Source: Fodinibius sp052060035 (GTDB lineage Bacteria; Bacteroidota; Rhodothermia; Balneolales; Balneolaceae). Taken from it: DNA of 64,000 bases. Location: positions 124,001 through 188,000 of the forward strand of contig NZ_JBPOEA010000004.1 of NCBI RefSeq assembly GCF_052060035.1, read 5' to 3'. Shown here piece after piece: positions 43,262 through 52,884 of the stretch; position 1 is the first letter of the stretch; the number at the start of each line of letters is the position of its first letter. Under the pieces are notes generated by a model, which saw only the letters and a list, made by a program, of their open reading frames with translations, did no database searches and had not been told where the DNA came from. The translations under genes and the position numbers were made by a program.

Positions 43262-45100
43262 CTACGTTTTATCTAAAATATAGTACTCCAGCTTTTTATG
43301 AAGCTCAGGAGGATTAAATGGCTTTGTTAAATAGTCATTCATGCCCGATGCAAATACCTTTTCCTTAACTTCTTTCAACGCAGCTGCGGTAAGAGCTACA
43401 ATCGGCACATCAGATTTATATTTGTTATCAAGCTTGCGAATTCTCCGGGTCGCTTCATAACCATCCATTTCGGGCATCTGAAGGTCCATTAATACTAAGT
43501 TGACAGCTGAAATTTCTGTCATTTTTTCTACCGCCTGCCTGCCATTCTCAGCAAGTATGACCTCAATATCCCATTTTTCCAAGAATCGTATCATTACTTT
43601 TTGATTGATGGCATTATCTTCTACCAGCATGACCTTCGTTCCTTGCAGAGACTCAGGCATCTCTTTGGTATGATTGCGTAAGCTTGCCCGTTGTTCTTCA
43701 GCTTTTCCTTTGGTTTTAAAAGGTAATTCTACATAAAACGTACTTCCTTTCCCCTTCTCACTTTCCAAGTCGATGGTTCCACCCTGTAAATCAACCAATT
43801 TTTTACTGATGGTTAGTCCCAGCCCGGTACCACCGAAAACACGTGAGGTTTCGCTACGTTCCTGGGTAAAACTTTTAAATATTTCTCCCTGCTTATCTTC
43901 CGATATCCCAATACCCGTATCGGTAATAGTAAACTGAATTTTTAGTTGGTCTTCATCACGCTCTGTAAGATCTGCAATAATCCCCACACTCCCCTCTTCC
44001 GTAAATTTTACCGCATTGCTTACGAGATTATTTAAAATTTGTGTAAGTCTATTTGGATCTCCGCCAATGGACTCGGGCAAGTCCTCATCATAATCCAAAT
44101 ATAGCGGCACATCCTTCTTCTCAGCCGTAAAACGAAAGCTTTCTAAAACGCCATTCAATAAGTTCTCTAAGTTAAATGCTACGTTTTCAAACTCTATTTT
44201 TCCGGCTTCAATTTTTGAGAAATCAAGCACATCATTAATAAGCGAAAGTAATGTTTTAGCTGAAAAGTCCAATATTTCAAGCTGTTCCAGCTGATCCTCG
44301 CGCGGATTATCTTTCACCAACAAATTCGTCATCCCAATAATCGCATTCATGGGCGTCCGAATTTCGTGGCTCATCGTGGACAAAAACTCGGACTTTGCCT
44401 TTGAGCCTTTTTCCACTTTTTGCTTTGCTTTTTCAAGCTGTTCGACATTACTCTCTAACTCCCGTTTTTTCTCAATCAGCTCTTTGTTAAGAGACTGGGT
44501 TTTTTTGAGGAGTTTTTGTGTTTCTTCTTCAGCCAGCTCTTTTGATTCCGAAAACTTATTAAACGTGAGCCATGTAGTTATAAAGGCAGCGCCCAGAATA
44601 CCCCACTTAATAATAATACCTTCATCAGCAGTAAGATAAATACTATCAAAAATCACATAATCGAGTACAACATAGCATAGTACTGCCATCCCAATGCCTA
44701 TATTACGCAACCTCTGGTGATCTTTATCAAATAATAAAATAGCTAAACCACTGGCAGGCAGGTAAAAAGCTTGTATAAACATCTCTTTGCCAAATACTGA
44801 ACTCAAAATAAGTATACTGATGTTTATATAGGCCAACAGAAGAAACTTGGCCGTATTTTCAAATCCTTTTCGCGCCAATATAGGTATGAGCACAAAAGCC
44901 ACACTTATGCTCATAAAAAACCAAGACATCGAAATAGAATCGTTCAAACGAAAGGCAATCAAAAAAAGAATAGCAACGGCCGCCAGCGAAAAAGACACAT
45001 TGTGTAATACAATGAGCCCGGTCTTATTTATCTGCTCAATTTTATCTTGAACGAGATCTCTTGCAAAGGCAAGTTTTTTAATACTCGATAATGAATACAT
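43262..45100 (-). CDS. Membrane-bound hybrid sensor histidine kinase with C-terminal receiver domain
   Basis: The N-terminal ~180 residues hold six or more membrane spans with no periplasmic loop of size. A coiled-coil (~186-235) leads to HisKA (MSHEIRTPMNAIIGMTNLL, phospho-acceptor His245), HATPase boxes (NNLVSNAVKFTEEG, TDTGIGIS, GGTGLGLTISKKL) and a receiver domain (VMLVEDNAINQKVMIRFL, with the phospho-Asp in LVLMDLQMPEMDG). There is no HPt domain, so phosphate must pass to a separate HPt protein. No neighbouring response regulator is present. The sensed signal may be in the membrane or the redox state, but cannot be told. Confidence 0.92.
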   Translation of the reverse strand: MYSLSSIKKLAFARDLVQDKIEQINKTGLIVLHNVSFSLAAVAILFLIAFRLNDSISMSWFFMSISVAFVLIPILARKGFENTAKFLLLAYINISILILSSVFGKEMFIQAFYLPASGLAILLFDKDHQRLRNIGIGMAVLCYVVLDYVIFDSIYLTADEGIIIKWGILGAAFITTWLTFNKFSESKELAEEETQKLLKKTQSLNKELIEKKRELESNVEQLEKAKQKVEKGSKAKSEFLSTMSHEIRTPMNAIIGMTNLLVKDNPREDQLEQLEILDFSAKTLLSLINDVLDFSKIEAGKIEFENVAFNLENLLNGVLESFRFTAEKKDVPLYLDYDEDLPESIGGDPNRLTQILNNLVSNAVKFTEEGSVGIIADLTERDEDQLKIQFTITDTGIGISEDKQGEIFKSFTQERSETSRVFGGTGLGLTISKKLVDLQGGTIDLESEKGKGSTFYVELPFKTKGKAEEQRASLRNHTKEMPESLQGTKVMLVEDNAINQKVMIRFLEKWDIEVILAENGRQAVEKMTEISAVNLVLMDLQMPEMDGYEATRRIRKLDNKYKSDVPIVALTAAALKEVKEKVFASGMNDYLTKPFNPPELHKKLEYYILDKT

Positions 45101-45196
45101 TCGGTGTAATAGCTACTTATAACTTTCTAAGATATAACAATAATAAAATGAAAATAGCTATCGAATGATATTAAAAGAAACTAATAATAGGTAGGA

Positions 45197-45640
45197 TTAT
45201 GCCTTGGCTTGCCCTTTTTCCATTTTCGTTTTGTAGGCCATTGCATAAATTTTCATCTGCTTAACCATTGAGGCCAAACCATTGGAGCGTGTGGGAGATA
45301 AATGCTGCTCCATGCCAATCTTTTTAATAAAAGTGGGATCGGTATTAATGATGGTTTCTGGCGTTTGCCCGGAGTAAAAACGCACCATCAATGCAACAAG
45401 ACCCTTAGTAATGGCCGCATCGCTATCAGCCTCAAAAATCACTTTCCCATCTTCAAGACGGGTATGCAACCAAACCTGAGATTGACAGCCGCGCACCAAA
45501 TTTTCCTCAACTTTATGCTCATCATCGAGCGGCTCTAAATTTCGACCCTGTTTAATGATGTGCTTATAACGCTCAGTCCAATCGCTCAGGGATTTAAACT
45601 CGTTTATGATCTGCAGTTGGATTTCGTGAATGTCAGCCAT
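45197..45640 (-). CDS. sufE: SufE-family cysteine desulfurase activator
   Basis: The 147-aa protein has the SufE signature LVRGCQSQVWL with the sulfur-accepting Cys52, and the C-terminal block LSPTRSNGLASMV. It takes persulfide sulfur from SufS and hands it to SufBCD in iron-sulfur cluster assembly. It stands apart from a suf operon here. A PAS protein gene lies upstream on the same strand. Confidence 0.93.
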   Translation of the reverse strand: MADIHEIQLQIINEFKSLSDWTERYKHIIKQGRNLEPLDDEHKVEENLVRGCQSQVWLHTRLEDGKVIFEADSDAAITKGLVALMVRFYSGQTPETIINTDPTFIKKIGMEQHLSPTRSNGLASMVKQMKIYAMAYKTKMEKGQAKA

Positions 45641-45703
45641 TATTCAATGTTTATAGTTATCTGCAACACTGCTAAAATACAAATAACTACAGAGAATATA
45701 AGG

Positions 45704-46969
45704 TTATACTTTTGTCTTCTCGTAAGCAGGATCAACTGAAACTGCACAACAGACCGAAACAACATTTTTGTTTTCCTGATCCCATTCAGGTTCTCCGTAG
45801 TCCAACACTTCGATAAATTCACCTTCTTTATTCTTGAGGCGATATTCGCAGGTAGAGTCTTTTCCCTTAAACACCTTCTCCAAATGGGATTTAAATTTCT
45901 GGAGATCTTCTTGGTGGATAAAGTTATAGGCATCAGCTTTTCCAATAACGGCATCAGCTGATAGCCCCGTGACTTCTGGAAATTCTTCCGATACCGTTTT
46001 AATAACAAATTTGTCATCCTGAAGCTCAACGGTATAGGAAAATTCGGAAGCACGTTGTACAACACGGCCAAATTCTTGATTACGCTTTTGTAGCGTCTCC
46101 ATTATTCGCTTCTTCAGCGATATATTCTCGATCTCCGCTCTGATAAGGCGCTGATCTTTCAGGTCTAAGATTGAAGTCCTGCCCTTTACCTGAATAGGAA
46201 ATCCTTTTTTGTGATTGATAATACCTTTGAATTCTTCATCGTTGAAGTATACCTCTTCATCCTCTTTATCAAAACGCCCCTTGATCGACTGCATGTATTT
46301 ATCAGGAAACAGATCCCAAATTTTAATCTGTTTTAGTTCATTTTTGCCATAGCCAACAAGTTCACGAAATGACTTATTTGCCATAACAATATTACCCTGC
46401 ACATCAACGTCAACAACCGTGCGCTTTGATTCTTCTCGTAATCCATCAAATTCTACTTTCTGATCCACAAGTTGCTTTTCGGCACGCTTGCGTTCAGTAA
46501 TATCATGCTGGTATGATACCCAGTGCGTAATGTTGCCATCTTTATCTGTCAGCGGATGAATATCCCACTGATTTACAAATTCTGAACCATCTTTGCGATA
46601 ATTAATGGCCTGTCCAAAAAACGAATGCCCTTCTTTTAATCGACGCTTTAATTTATCTAAGACCTCACGATCGGTCTTAGGACCTTGAAGAATACGTGGC
46701 GTTTTGCCAATAACCTCTTCCTTGGAATAACCGGTCATTTTACAAAACCCGTCATTCACATATACAATTCTGGGTCCCGGCTTCTCGAGGGTGAGTTCTG
46801 TAATTAATATGGAATCATAGTCATTGCGTATTGCCGACTCAAGGAGATCCAATCTTTTCTCCAACTCGTTGCCTTCTTCGACAATATTTTCTACAAATGA
46901 TTTAACCTTTTTAAATGATTCTTCATCTTTGCACCATTTTTTAAGTGCGTTAATATCCGGTGATTCCAT
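45704..46969 (-). CDS. PAS-repeat protein without output domain
   Basis: The 421-aa protein has a helical N-terminus, then three PAS units: YVNDGFCKMTGYSKEEVIGKT...DITERKRAEKQL, VMANKSFRELVGYGKNEL, and AEFSYTVELQ-type sequence near the end. The first is LOV-like in layout, but reads GKTPRILQGPKTD, so the flavin-reactive Cys of LOV domains (NCRFLQG) is replaced by Pro. No kinase, cyclase or HTH follows. It may be a signal-input or dimerising partner for another kinase such as the hybrid kinase nearby (inference). Confidence 0.8.
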   Translation of the reverse strand: MESPDINALKKWCKDEESFKKVKSFVENIVEEGNELEKRLDLLESAIRNDYDSILITELTLEKPGPRIVYVNDGFCKMTGYSKEEVIGKTPRILQGPKTDREVLDKLKRRLKEGHSFFGQAINYRKDGSEFVNQWDIHPLTDKDGNITHWVSYQHDITERKRAEKQLVDQKVEFDGLREESKRTVVDVDVQGNIVMANKSFRELVGYGKNELKQIKIWDLFPDKYMQSIKGRFDKEDEEVYFNDEEFKGIINHKKGFPIQVKGRTSILDLKDQRLIRAEIENISLKKRIMETLQKRNQEFGRVVQRASEFSYTVELQDDKFVIKTVSEEFPEVTGLSADAVIGKADAYNFIHQEDLQKFKSHLEKVFKGKDSTCEYRLKNKEGEFIEVLDYGEPEWDQENKNVVSVCCAVSVDPAYEKTKV

Positions 46970-47155
46970 ATTAAAAAGTTTACTTAGTCCTGTGTTTATA
47001 GATGATAATGGGCGATTTAGGTGCCAACCTTGCTTTTAATACTACTTATCAACAAGAATACAAATCTCAATCATTCCGATAAATTCCATTTTTCTTAAAG
47101 AATTTTAGTCGTAATTTAATTTAACATTAAAATAAATTGACTTTGTTCGTCTGTA
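46970..47155. other. Short non-coding stretch
   Basis: Between the PAS gene start and the acyl-CoA dehydrogenase terminator. It should hold the PAS gene promoter; no other feature is seen. Confidence 0.4.
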
Positions 47156-47189
47156 TTAAAAAACCTTAGGGAGGTACAAACCCCTAAGG
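47156..47189 (-). terminator. Terminator of the acyl-CoA dehydrogenase gene
   Basis: An 8-bp stem (CCTTAGGG / CCCTAAGG) with a ~10-nt loop is followed on the minus strand by TTTTTTAATA, 29 bp past the stop codon. Confidence 0.8.
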
Positions 47190-47217
47190 CTGATAAAGAA
47201 ACTTCAAAACCACTTTC

Positions 47218-48381
47218 CTATTTCAACAACAGCTTGGCAATTGTGTTTAACTGCATATTGGAAGTACCTTCATAGATTTTACCAATCTTGGCATCCCGGT
47301 AATATTTTTCGACCGGATATTCTTTCACATAACCATATCCACCAAACAGATCTACCGCCTGAGAGGTAACATTTTCCGCCACTTCGGATGCATGGTATTT
47401 TGCCATAGCCGCTTCTTTAAGAAACTTGTCACCATTCTCTTTCATGCGGGCCGCATTATATACCAACAGTCGTGCCGTTTCAATATCCGTTGCCATTTTT
47501 GCCAGCTGAAACTGAACACCCTGAAAATCTGAAATTGACTGCCCAAACTGTTCGCGTTCCTGGGTGTAATCCAACGTAGCATCCAGTGCTCCCTGGGCAA
47601 CACCAATCATCTGTGCCCCAATACCAATGCGTCCTTCATTCAGCGTTTCAATGGCCACTTTATATCCTTTTCCGACTTCACCCAATACATTTTCTTTGGG
47701 GACCTTGCAGTCTTCCAGTAAAATTTCGCAGGTTGAACTTGCACGAATACCTAACTTATTTTCTTTTTTGGAAACTGAGAAACCCTCAAAATCGCGCTCA
47801 ACAATAAATGCCGTAATGCCCTTATATCCAGCATCGGGATTCAAGGTAGCAAACACTAAAAAAATATCCGCTTCATTTGCATTGGTTATCCACATCTTGG
47901 ACCCATTCAACACATAGTGGTCTCCTTCGTCTCTGGCCGAAGCCTTCAATGCAAAAGCGTCACTGCCCGAACCTGCTTCCGACAGACAGTAAGCCCCCAC
48001 CTTTTCGGTGGCAAGCTGGGGCAAATACCGCTCCTTAACATCATCACTCCCAAAATTCAGAAATGCATTATTCACCAACGTATTCTGTACATCCATAAAA
48101 ACACCAGTCGAGGCATCCACGCGAGAAATCTGCTCGATAGCAACAATCGACATAAAAAACGATCCGCCGCCCCCACTGTATTTTTCCGGTATTTCAATTC
48201 CCATCAAACCCATATCAAAAAACTGCTGCACCAGATCGGGATCCAGCTTAGCCTTTTCATCCATCTCATGCACTTTAGGTTTAATCACGCTCTCTGCGAA
48301 ATCTCGTGACGCCTCTTGCAGCATCTTTTCATCTTCGGTTAGCTTAGTCAATGGGGGCATCTGTTGGTCTACATTATCCAT
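47218..48381 (-). CDS. Acyl-CoA dehydrogenase (short/branched-chain type)
   Basis: The 387-aa flavoenzyme has the acyl-CoA dehydrogenase signatures AYCLSEAGSGSDAFALKASA, WITNANEADIFLVFA, QFGQSISDFQGVQFQLA and DLFGGYGYVKEYPVEKYYRDAKIGKIYEGTS-type C-terminus (shown as separate short segments: GGYGYVKEYPVEKY and IYEGTSNMQL). The catalytic Glu is in IYEGTSN near 372. The position and residues fit short-chain or branched-chain acyl-CoA oxidation. It is divergent from the methylmalonyl-CoA mutase genes, consistent with a propionate-yielding pathway. Confidence 0.92.
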   Translation of the reverse strand: MDNVDQQMPPLTKLTEDEKMLQEASRDFAESVIKPKVHEMDEKAKLDPDLVQQFFDMGLMGIEIPEKYSGGGGSFFMSIVAIEQISRVDASTGVFMDVQNTLVNNAFLNFGSDDVKERYLPQLATEKVGAYCLSEAGSGSDAFALKASARDEGDHYVLNGSKMWITNANEADIFLVFATLNPDAGYKGITAFIVERDFEGFSVSKKENKLGIRASSTCEILLEDCKVPKENVLGEVGKGYKVAIETLNEGRIGIGAQMIGVAQGALDATLDYTQEREQFGQSISDFQGVQFQLAKMATDIETARLLVYNAARMKENGDKFLKEAAMAKYHASEVAENVTSQAVDLFGGYGYVKEYPVEKYYRDAKIGKIYEGTSNMQLNTIAKLLLK

Positions 48382-48551
48382 GGAATAGCCTCTTTAATAT
48401 TCAATTAAGTTCAAAACTTCGGTCTTAATATAGCGATTCAGAATCAAAATATCGGCCTTAAATTGAAACCGGTTACATATTTAACCAGGATTAGTAAAGT
48501 AAACGCAAGCTCATTATTTTCAAGCGTTATAATTATGACGAAATTCCTATT
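48382..48551. promoter_or_regulatory. Divergent promoter region, acyl-CoA dehydrogenase / mutA
   Basis: This 170-bp spacer holds promoters in both directions. No operator is identified with confidence. Confidence 0.4.
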
Positions 48552-50576
48552 ATGAGCAACTCCGATTCAACCAAACAGTCTCTTTTCGATGAATTTCCTC
48601 CCATTTCAACCGAAGAATGGGAAAAAGTTATTAAACAAGATTTAAAAGGAGCAGATTATAAAGAAAAGCTCCGTTGGCAGACCGGCGAAGGAGTAACCCC
48701 ACTGCCTTTTTACCGAAGACAGGATCTAACGGATCGTGAGCAACACAATCCCATCCCTAAAAAGTACCAACAAGGTGACGCTAATAACTGGGAAATCCGT
48801 CAGCCAATTTTTCAAGACGATATTTCTGAAGCTAATCAAATGGCTCGTAATGCCCTTAAACGGGGCGCCGATGCCTTGCAATTACATCTAACTCTTCGCC
48901 GTACTGAGGGCGGTTTGGGAGGCGATCTTCAAGGGTTGCCTATCCAAGACCAATCTGATTTCTCTGATCTCCTCAATAACATTTCGTTAGAAAATACGCC
49001 GCTCCATTTTGATGCTGGTTTGGGTTCTCCCGCCCTGATGGCTATGCTTTGGAATGAGCTGCAACGTCAAAATCTTAATTCTCATAAAATTCAGGGAACC
49101 TTTCTTTACGACCCATTTACCTACCTACTTGAACACGGGCAATATCCAAAGGCGAAAAAGGCTATTAAAGATGACATTTTTCAAATGGCACAGTTTGCCT
49201 CAGAAAATCTTCGAGCCGTTCGTCCGCTGGGTATTGATGGACGATTTTATCACGACAGCGGAGCTACGATGGTGCAAGAGTTGGGATATGCGATGGCCTC
49301 CGCATCTGAATATTTGGCCACAATGACCGATCATGGAATGAACATTGATGATGCCGCCCGATCGCTGACATTTAGCTTTTCAGTGGGTTCCAGCTATTTT
49401 CTGGAAATTGCTAAATTCAGGGCCGCTCGTTTGCTTTGGAAAAATCTTATTGAAGCATACGGTGGAGATCCAGCAAATAATACATGCCATTTGCACGGAG
49501 AAACATCAAGATGGAATAAAACACTCTACGAGCCTTACACCAATATGCTGCGCACCTCTACGGAAGGGATGTCCGCCGCTATTGCCGGCTGCGACTCGAT
49601 CACTGTTTTGCCGTTTGATGAACATTTCCGTCAGCCCGATCATTTTTCTCAGCGTATTGCACGCAACCAGCAGCTCATTCTGAATGAAGAAGCCTATTTT
49701 AACAAGGTTAAAGATCCCGGTGCCGGCTCATACTACATCGAAAAAATAACTGAGGAAATGGCTGAAAAGGCCTGGAATATTTTTCAGGAAATTGAAACCG
49801 AAGGAGGGCTATTTAAAACCATTGAAAATGGCACCCTGCAAACGGCCATACAGGAATCACAGCAGCAGCGCGACCAAATGATTGCTAAACGAGGACGTAC
49901 ATTTGTGGGGACCAATCAGTACACTAATGCTGATGAAAAAATGTCTGGAGAAATTAATCAGACCTACCAAACCATTTCGCTTGACGTATCGGAGACAACA
50001 ATAGAAAGTGATAGTAATAACCTGATTAAATATCTGGCCGACGCTTTTTCACAAGAAGCTAATATTGCTGATATCATTGACAAGCTTTTTGATTTTAGGC
50101 GCCAGCAATATCGAACAGTAGCCCCTTATCGCGGCCCAAAGGCATTTGAAGAACTCCGTCTGGCAACCGAGCAACATGCATCCCCTCCAAAAGTACTTAA
50201 CCTGCCACTGGGCCATAAGAAATGGAGAAAGGGACGAGCAACATTTTCGGCAAACTTTTTTGGCTGTGCTGGTTATGAGATCGAAGATCCTATCGGTTTT
50301 TCGGATGTGGATGAAGCTATTAATGCAGTTAAAAATAAACAGCCTGACATCGCCGTACTCTGCAGTTCGGACAAAGAGTACAAAGAGCTCGTGTCGGCTA
50401 TCGCAGATGCGGTTTCTAAACTAAAGAATCCCCCAATTCTTGTTCTCGCAGGTTATCCGAAAGATAACATCGAAGAGTACAAACGAAGCGGGATTGATGA
50501 GTTTATTTATTCAAATTGTAATGTGTTGGAGACCCTGAAACGCTTTCAACAAAAACTGAATGTAATTGAGAATTAA
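48552..50576 (+). CDS. mutA: Methylmalonyl-CoA mutase small (alpha-type) subunit
   Basis: The 674-aa protein shows the mutase barrel: FYRRQDLTDREQHNPIPKK, LTFSFSVGSSYFLEIAKFRAARLLW (split as FSVGSSYFLEIAKFRAARLL), RTSTEGMSAAIAGCDSI and DPGAGSYYIEKITEEMA. The C-terminal ~150 residues have the cobalamin-domain fold (FFGCAGYEIEDPIGFSDVDEA) but no DxHxxG motif, so it cannot bind B12. This is the non-catalytic MutA of heterodimeric mutases. It pairs with MutB downstream to convert methylmalonyl-CoA to succinyl-CoA. A palindromic repeat separates the two genes. Confidence 0.93.
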   Translation: MSNSDSTKQSLFDEFPPISTEEWEKVIKQDLKGADYKEKLRWQTGEGVTPLPFYRRQDLTDREQHNPIPKKYQQGDANNWEIRQPIFQDDISEANQMARNALKRGADALQLHLTLRRTEGGLGGDLQGLPIQDQSDFSDLLNNISLENTPLHFDAGLGSPALMAMLWNELQRQNLNSHKIQGTFLYDPFTYLLEHGQYPKAKKAIKDDIFQMAQFASENLRAVRPLGIDGRFYHDSGATMVQELGYAMASASEYLATMTDHGMNIDDAARSLTFSFSVGSSYFLEIAKFRAARLLWKNLIEAYGGDPANNTCHLHGETSRWNKTLYEPYTNMLRTSTEGMSAAIAGCDSITVLPFDEHFRQPDHFSQRIARNQQLILNEEAYFNKVKDPGAGSYYIEKITEEMAEKAWNIFQEIETEGGLFKTIENGTLQTAIQESQQQRDQMIAKRGRTFVGTNQYTNADEKMSGEINQTYQTISLDVSETTIESDSNNLIKYLADAFSQEANIADIIDKLFDFRRQQYRTVAPYRGPKAFEELRLATEQHASPPKVLNLPLGHKKWRKGRATFSANFFGCAGYEIEDPIGFSDVDEAINAVKNKQPDIAVLCSSDKEYKELVSAIADAVSKLKNPPILVLAGYPKDNIEEYKRSGIDEFIYSNCNVLETLKRFQQKLNVIEN

Positions 50577-50583
50577 AAGCAGA

Positions 50584-50664
50584 TGTCATGCCGAACTTGT
50601 TTCGGCATCTGTTTTAAGCAAATTTATCGTGACTTATAGATCCTGAAATAAATACAGGATGACA
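50584..50664. repeat. Palindromic intergenic repeat element (TGTCAT...ATGACA)
   Basis: This 81-bp unit between mutA and mutB starts TGTCAT and ends ATGACA (inverted ends). Inside are two hairpins: GCCGAA-CTTG-TTTCGGC and TCCTGAAATAAATACAGGA. Such two-hairpin elements, with the words GAACTTGTTTC and GATCCTGAAATAAAT, recur in many Bacteroidota genomes as dispersed intergenic repeats (from memory, not searched). It may mark an mRNA processing or stability point inside the operon. Confidence 0.7.
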
Positions 50665-50681
50665 CAAAAGTAAAATGAATT

Positions 50682-52817
50682 ATGAGACCTGACTTTTCTG
50701 ACATAGCGTTCAACGCCTCGATTTCTGCTGATCACAAAGCAAACAATCAGGAATCGTGGAATACAGCTGAGCAAATCCCGGTAAAACGGCAATTCACAAA
50801 ATCAGATATCGAGAACCTCGAACATCTTGATTATGCCGCGGGCATTCCGCCTTACCTACGGGGTCCATACTCTACCATGTATACCTTTCGTCCGTGGACC
50901 ATCCGTCAGTACGCGGGATTTTCTACGGCTGAGGAATCCAATGAGTTTTATCGCAAGGCGCTGGCACAGGGACAAAAAGGCCTATCAGTAGCTTTCGACC
51001 TGGCAACTCACCGTGGTTATGACTCCGATCATCCACGCGTTTCGGGCGATGTCGGTAAGGCAGGCGTTGCCATCGATTCCATCCTCGATATGAAAGTACT
51101 GTTCGATCAAATACCGCTGGATGAAATGTCGGTCTCTATGACCATGAATGGTGCCGTCATTCCTATAATGGCGTTTTATATCGTCACAGCCGAAGAACAA
51201 GGCGTATCCAAAGAACAGATGGCGGGCACCATACAAAATGACATCCTTAAAGAATTTATGGTGCGCAACACCTATATCTATCCCCCAAAACCATCGATGC
51301 GTATTATCGGAGATATTTTTGAATATACCTCCCAGCATATGCCTAAATTTAACTCAATTTCCGTCTCAGGGTACCATATGCAGGAAGCCGGGGCGACATC
51401 CGATATCGAGCTTGCTTATACCTTGGCTGACGGTCTTGAATATCTTCGCACCGGACTTGAGGCCGGACTTGATGTGGACGATTTTGCTCCGCGAATCTCT
51501 TTTTTCTGGGCTATTGGGATGAATCACTTTATGGAGATTGCCAAGATGCGTGCCGCTCGCATGCTCTGGGCTAAGCTGGTCAAACGTTTTGATCCCCAAA
51601 ACCCCAAGTCGATGTCCTTGCGTACACACAGCCAAACATCGGGGTGGAGCCTTACCAAGCAGGATCCGTATAACAACGTAGCGCGAACGACCATTGAGGC
51701 TATGGCTGCAGCGCTGGGGCACACGCAGTCGTTACACACCAACGCGCTGGATGAAGCCATTGCTCTGCCGACCGACTTTTCGGCTCGCATTGCACGCAAC
51801 ACACAAATCTACCTACAGGAAGAAACGGGCATCACCAAAGCTGTTGACCCTTGGGCCGGTTCCTATTACGTAGAATATTTAACAGATCGCATTGCACGTC
51901 GCGCTTGGGCGCTTATCGAGGAAGTGGAAGAGCTCGGCGGCATGGCTAAAGCCATTGAAACGGGCGTCCCCAAAATGCGGATTGAGGAAGCTGCTGCCAA
52001 AAAACAGGCCCGTATCGACTCGGGCAAAGAAACCATTGTCGGCGTCAATAAATATCAGCTTGACAAAGAAGAGCCGATTGATATTCTTGAGGTTGATAAT
52101 GAGAAAGTCCGTAAAACCCAGCTCCAACGACTCGAAAAGCTTCGCAAAGAACGCAACGAAGAGGAAGTCCAAGGGGCTCTCAATAAAATTACCAAGGTTG
52201 CCGAAAACGGCAACGGCAATCTACTTGAAGCTGCTGTTGAAGCAGCCCGAAAACGAGCTACATTGGGCGAAATATCCGATGCTATGGAGAAGGAATTCGG
52301 ACGATATACCGCAACCGTAAGATCAATATCAGGTGTGTATTCTTCTGAAATAGATAAAGACGAAAACTTTAAAAAAGCACAACAGTTGGCTGACGAATTC
52401 GCTGATTTGGCGGGAAGGCGTCCGCGTATCATGGTCGCCAAAATGGGTCAGGACGGTCACGATCGCGGTGCCAAGGTAATATCCACCAGCTTTGCTGATC
52501 TTGGTTTCGATGTGGATATCGGTCCACTTTTCCAAACGCCTGAGGAGGCTGCGCGTCAAGCTGTAGAAAATGACGTTCATATTCTGGGCGTATCAAGCCT
52601 GGCCGGTAGTCACAAAACACTGGTTCCTCAAGTACTTGATAAACTTGAGGAATTGGGGCGTGATGATATTATGGTCATCGTTGGCGGTGTTATTCCTGAA
52701 CAAGATTATGAATTTCTATATGATAAAGGAGTAGTCGGCATTTTTGGTCCCGGCACTGTTATCTCACTGGCTGCACAGCAGATTCTGGAGATTTTAATCG
52801 ACAGTCAAAAAAATTAG
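50682..52817 (+). CDS. mutB: Methylmalonyl-CoA mutase large (catalytic) subunit
   Basis: The 711-aa protein has the family N-terminus (GIPPYLRGPYSTMYTFRPWT), RGYDSDHPRVSGDVGKAGVA and the active-site segments HMQEAGATSDIELAYTLADG and SLHTNALDEAIALPT. The C-terminal B12 domain has KMGQDGHDRGAKVI with the DxHxxG motif (His is the lower cobalt ligand), then a conserved GVSSLAGSHKTL and GGVIPEQDY. It converts (R)-methylmalonyl-CoA to succinyl-CoA. Length and motifs are complete. It is downstream of mutA and upstream of meaB. Confidence 0.95.
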   Translation: MRPDFSDIAFNASISADHKANNQESWNTAEQIPVKRQFTKSDIENLEHLDYAAGIPPYLRGPYSTMYTFRPWTIRQYAGFSTAEESNEFYRKALAQGQKGLSVAFDLATHRGYDSDHPRVSGDVGKAGVAIDSILDMKVLFDQIPLDEMSVSMTMNGAVIPIMAFYIVTAEEQGVSKEQMAGTIQNDILKEFMVRNTYIYPPKPSMRIIGDIFEYTSQHMPKFNSISVSGYHMQEAGATSDIELAYTLADGLEYLRTGLEAGLDVDDFAPRISFFWAIGMNHFMEIAKMRAARMLWAKLVKRFDPQNPKSMSLRTHSQTSGWSLTKQDPYNNVARTTIEAMAAALGHTQSLHTNALDEAIALPTDFSARIARNTQIYLQEETGITKAVDPWAGSYYVEYLTDRIARRAWALIEEVEELGGMAKAIETGVPKMRIEEAAAKKQARIDSGKETIVGVNKYQLDKEEPIDILEVDNEKVRKTQLQRLEKLRKERNEEEVQGALNKITKVAENGNGNLLEAAVEAARKRATLGEISDAMEKEFGRYTATVRSISGVYSSEIDKDENFKKAQQLADEFADLAGRRPRIMVAKMGQDGHDRGAKVISTSFADLGFDVDIGPLFQTPEEAARQAVENDVHILGVSSLAGSHKTLVPQVLDKLEELGRDDIMVIVGGVIPEQDYEFLYDKGVVGIFGPGTVISLAAQQILEILIDSQKN

Positions 52818-52835
52818 CCTAAATTAATTTCGATC

Positions 52836-52868
52836 AAACCCTGCAGGTTTCCAAAACCCGCAAGGTTT
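52836..52868. repeat. Hairpin repeat before meaB
   Basis: AAACCCTGCAGGTTT and AAACCCGCAAGGTTT pair over 15 positions with two mismatches and a 3-nt loop, so the whole is a compact hairpin of 33 nt. It ends 16 bp before the TTG start of meaB and shares the CCTGCAGG/AAACCC word with dispersed Bacteroidota intergenic repeats (from memory). It has no T-run, so it is not a clear terminator; it could affect meaB translation. Confidence 0.65.
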
Positions 52869-52884
52869 TAAGTATCTTTTTACT

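Noticed and set aside
45704..46969. Blue-light LOV photoreceptor
   Set aside because: The flavin-reactive Cys is absent, replaced by Pro, so no photochemical adduct can form.
48552..50576. Second B12-binding mutase
   Set aside because: The C-terminal domain of MutA has the fold but lacks the DxHxxG motif, so it is the non-catalytic subunit and not a second active enzyme.
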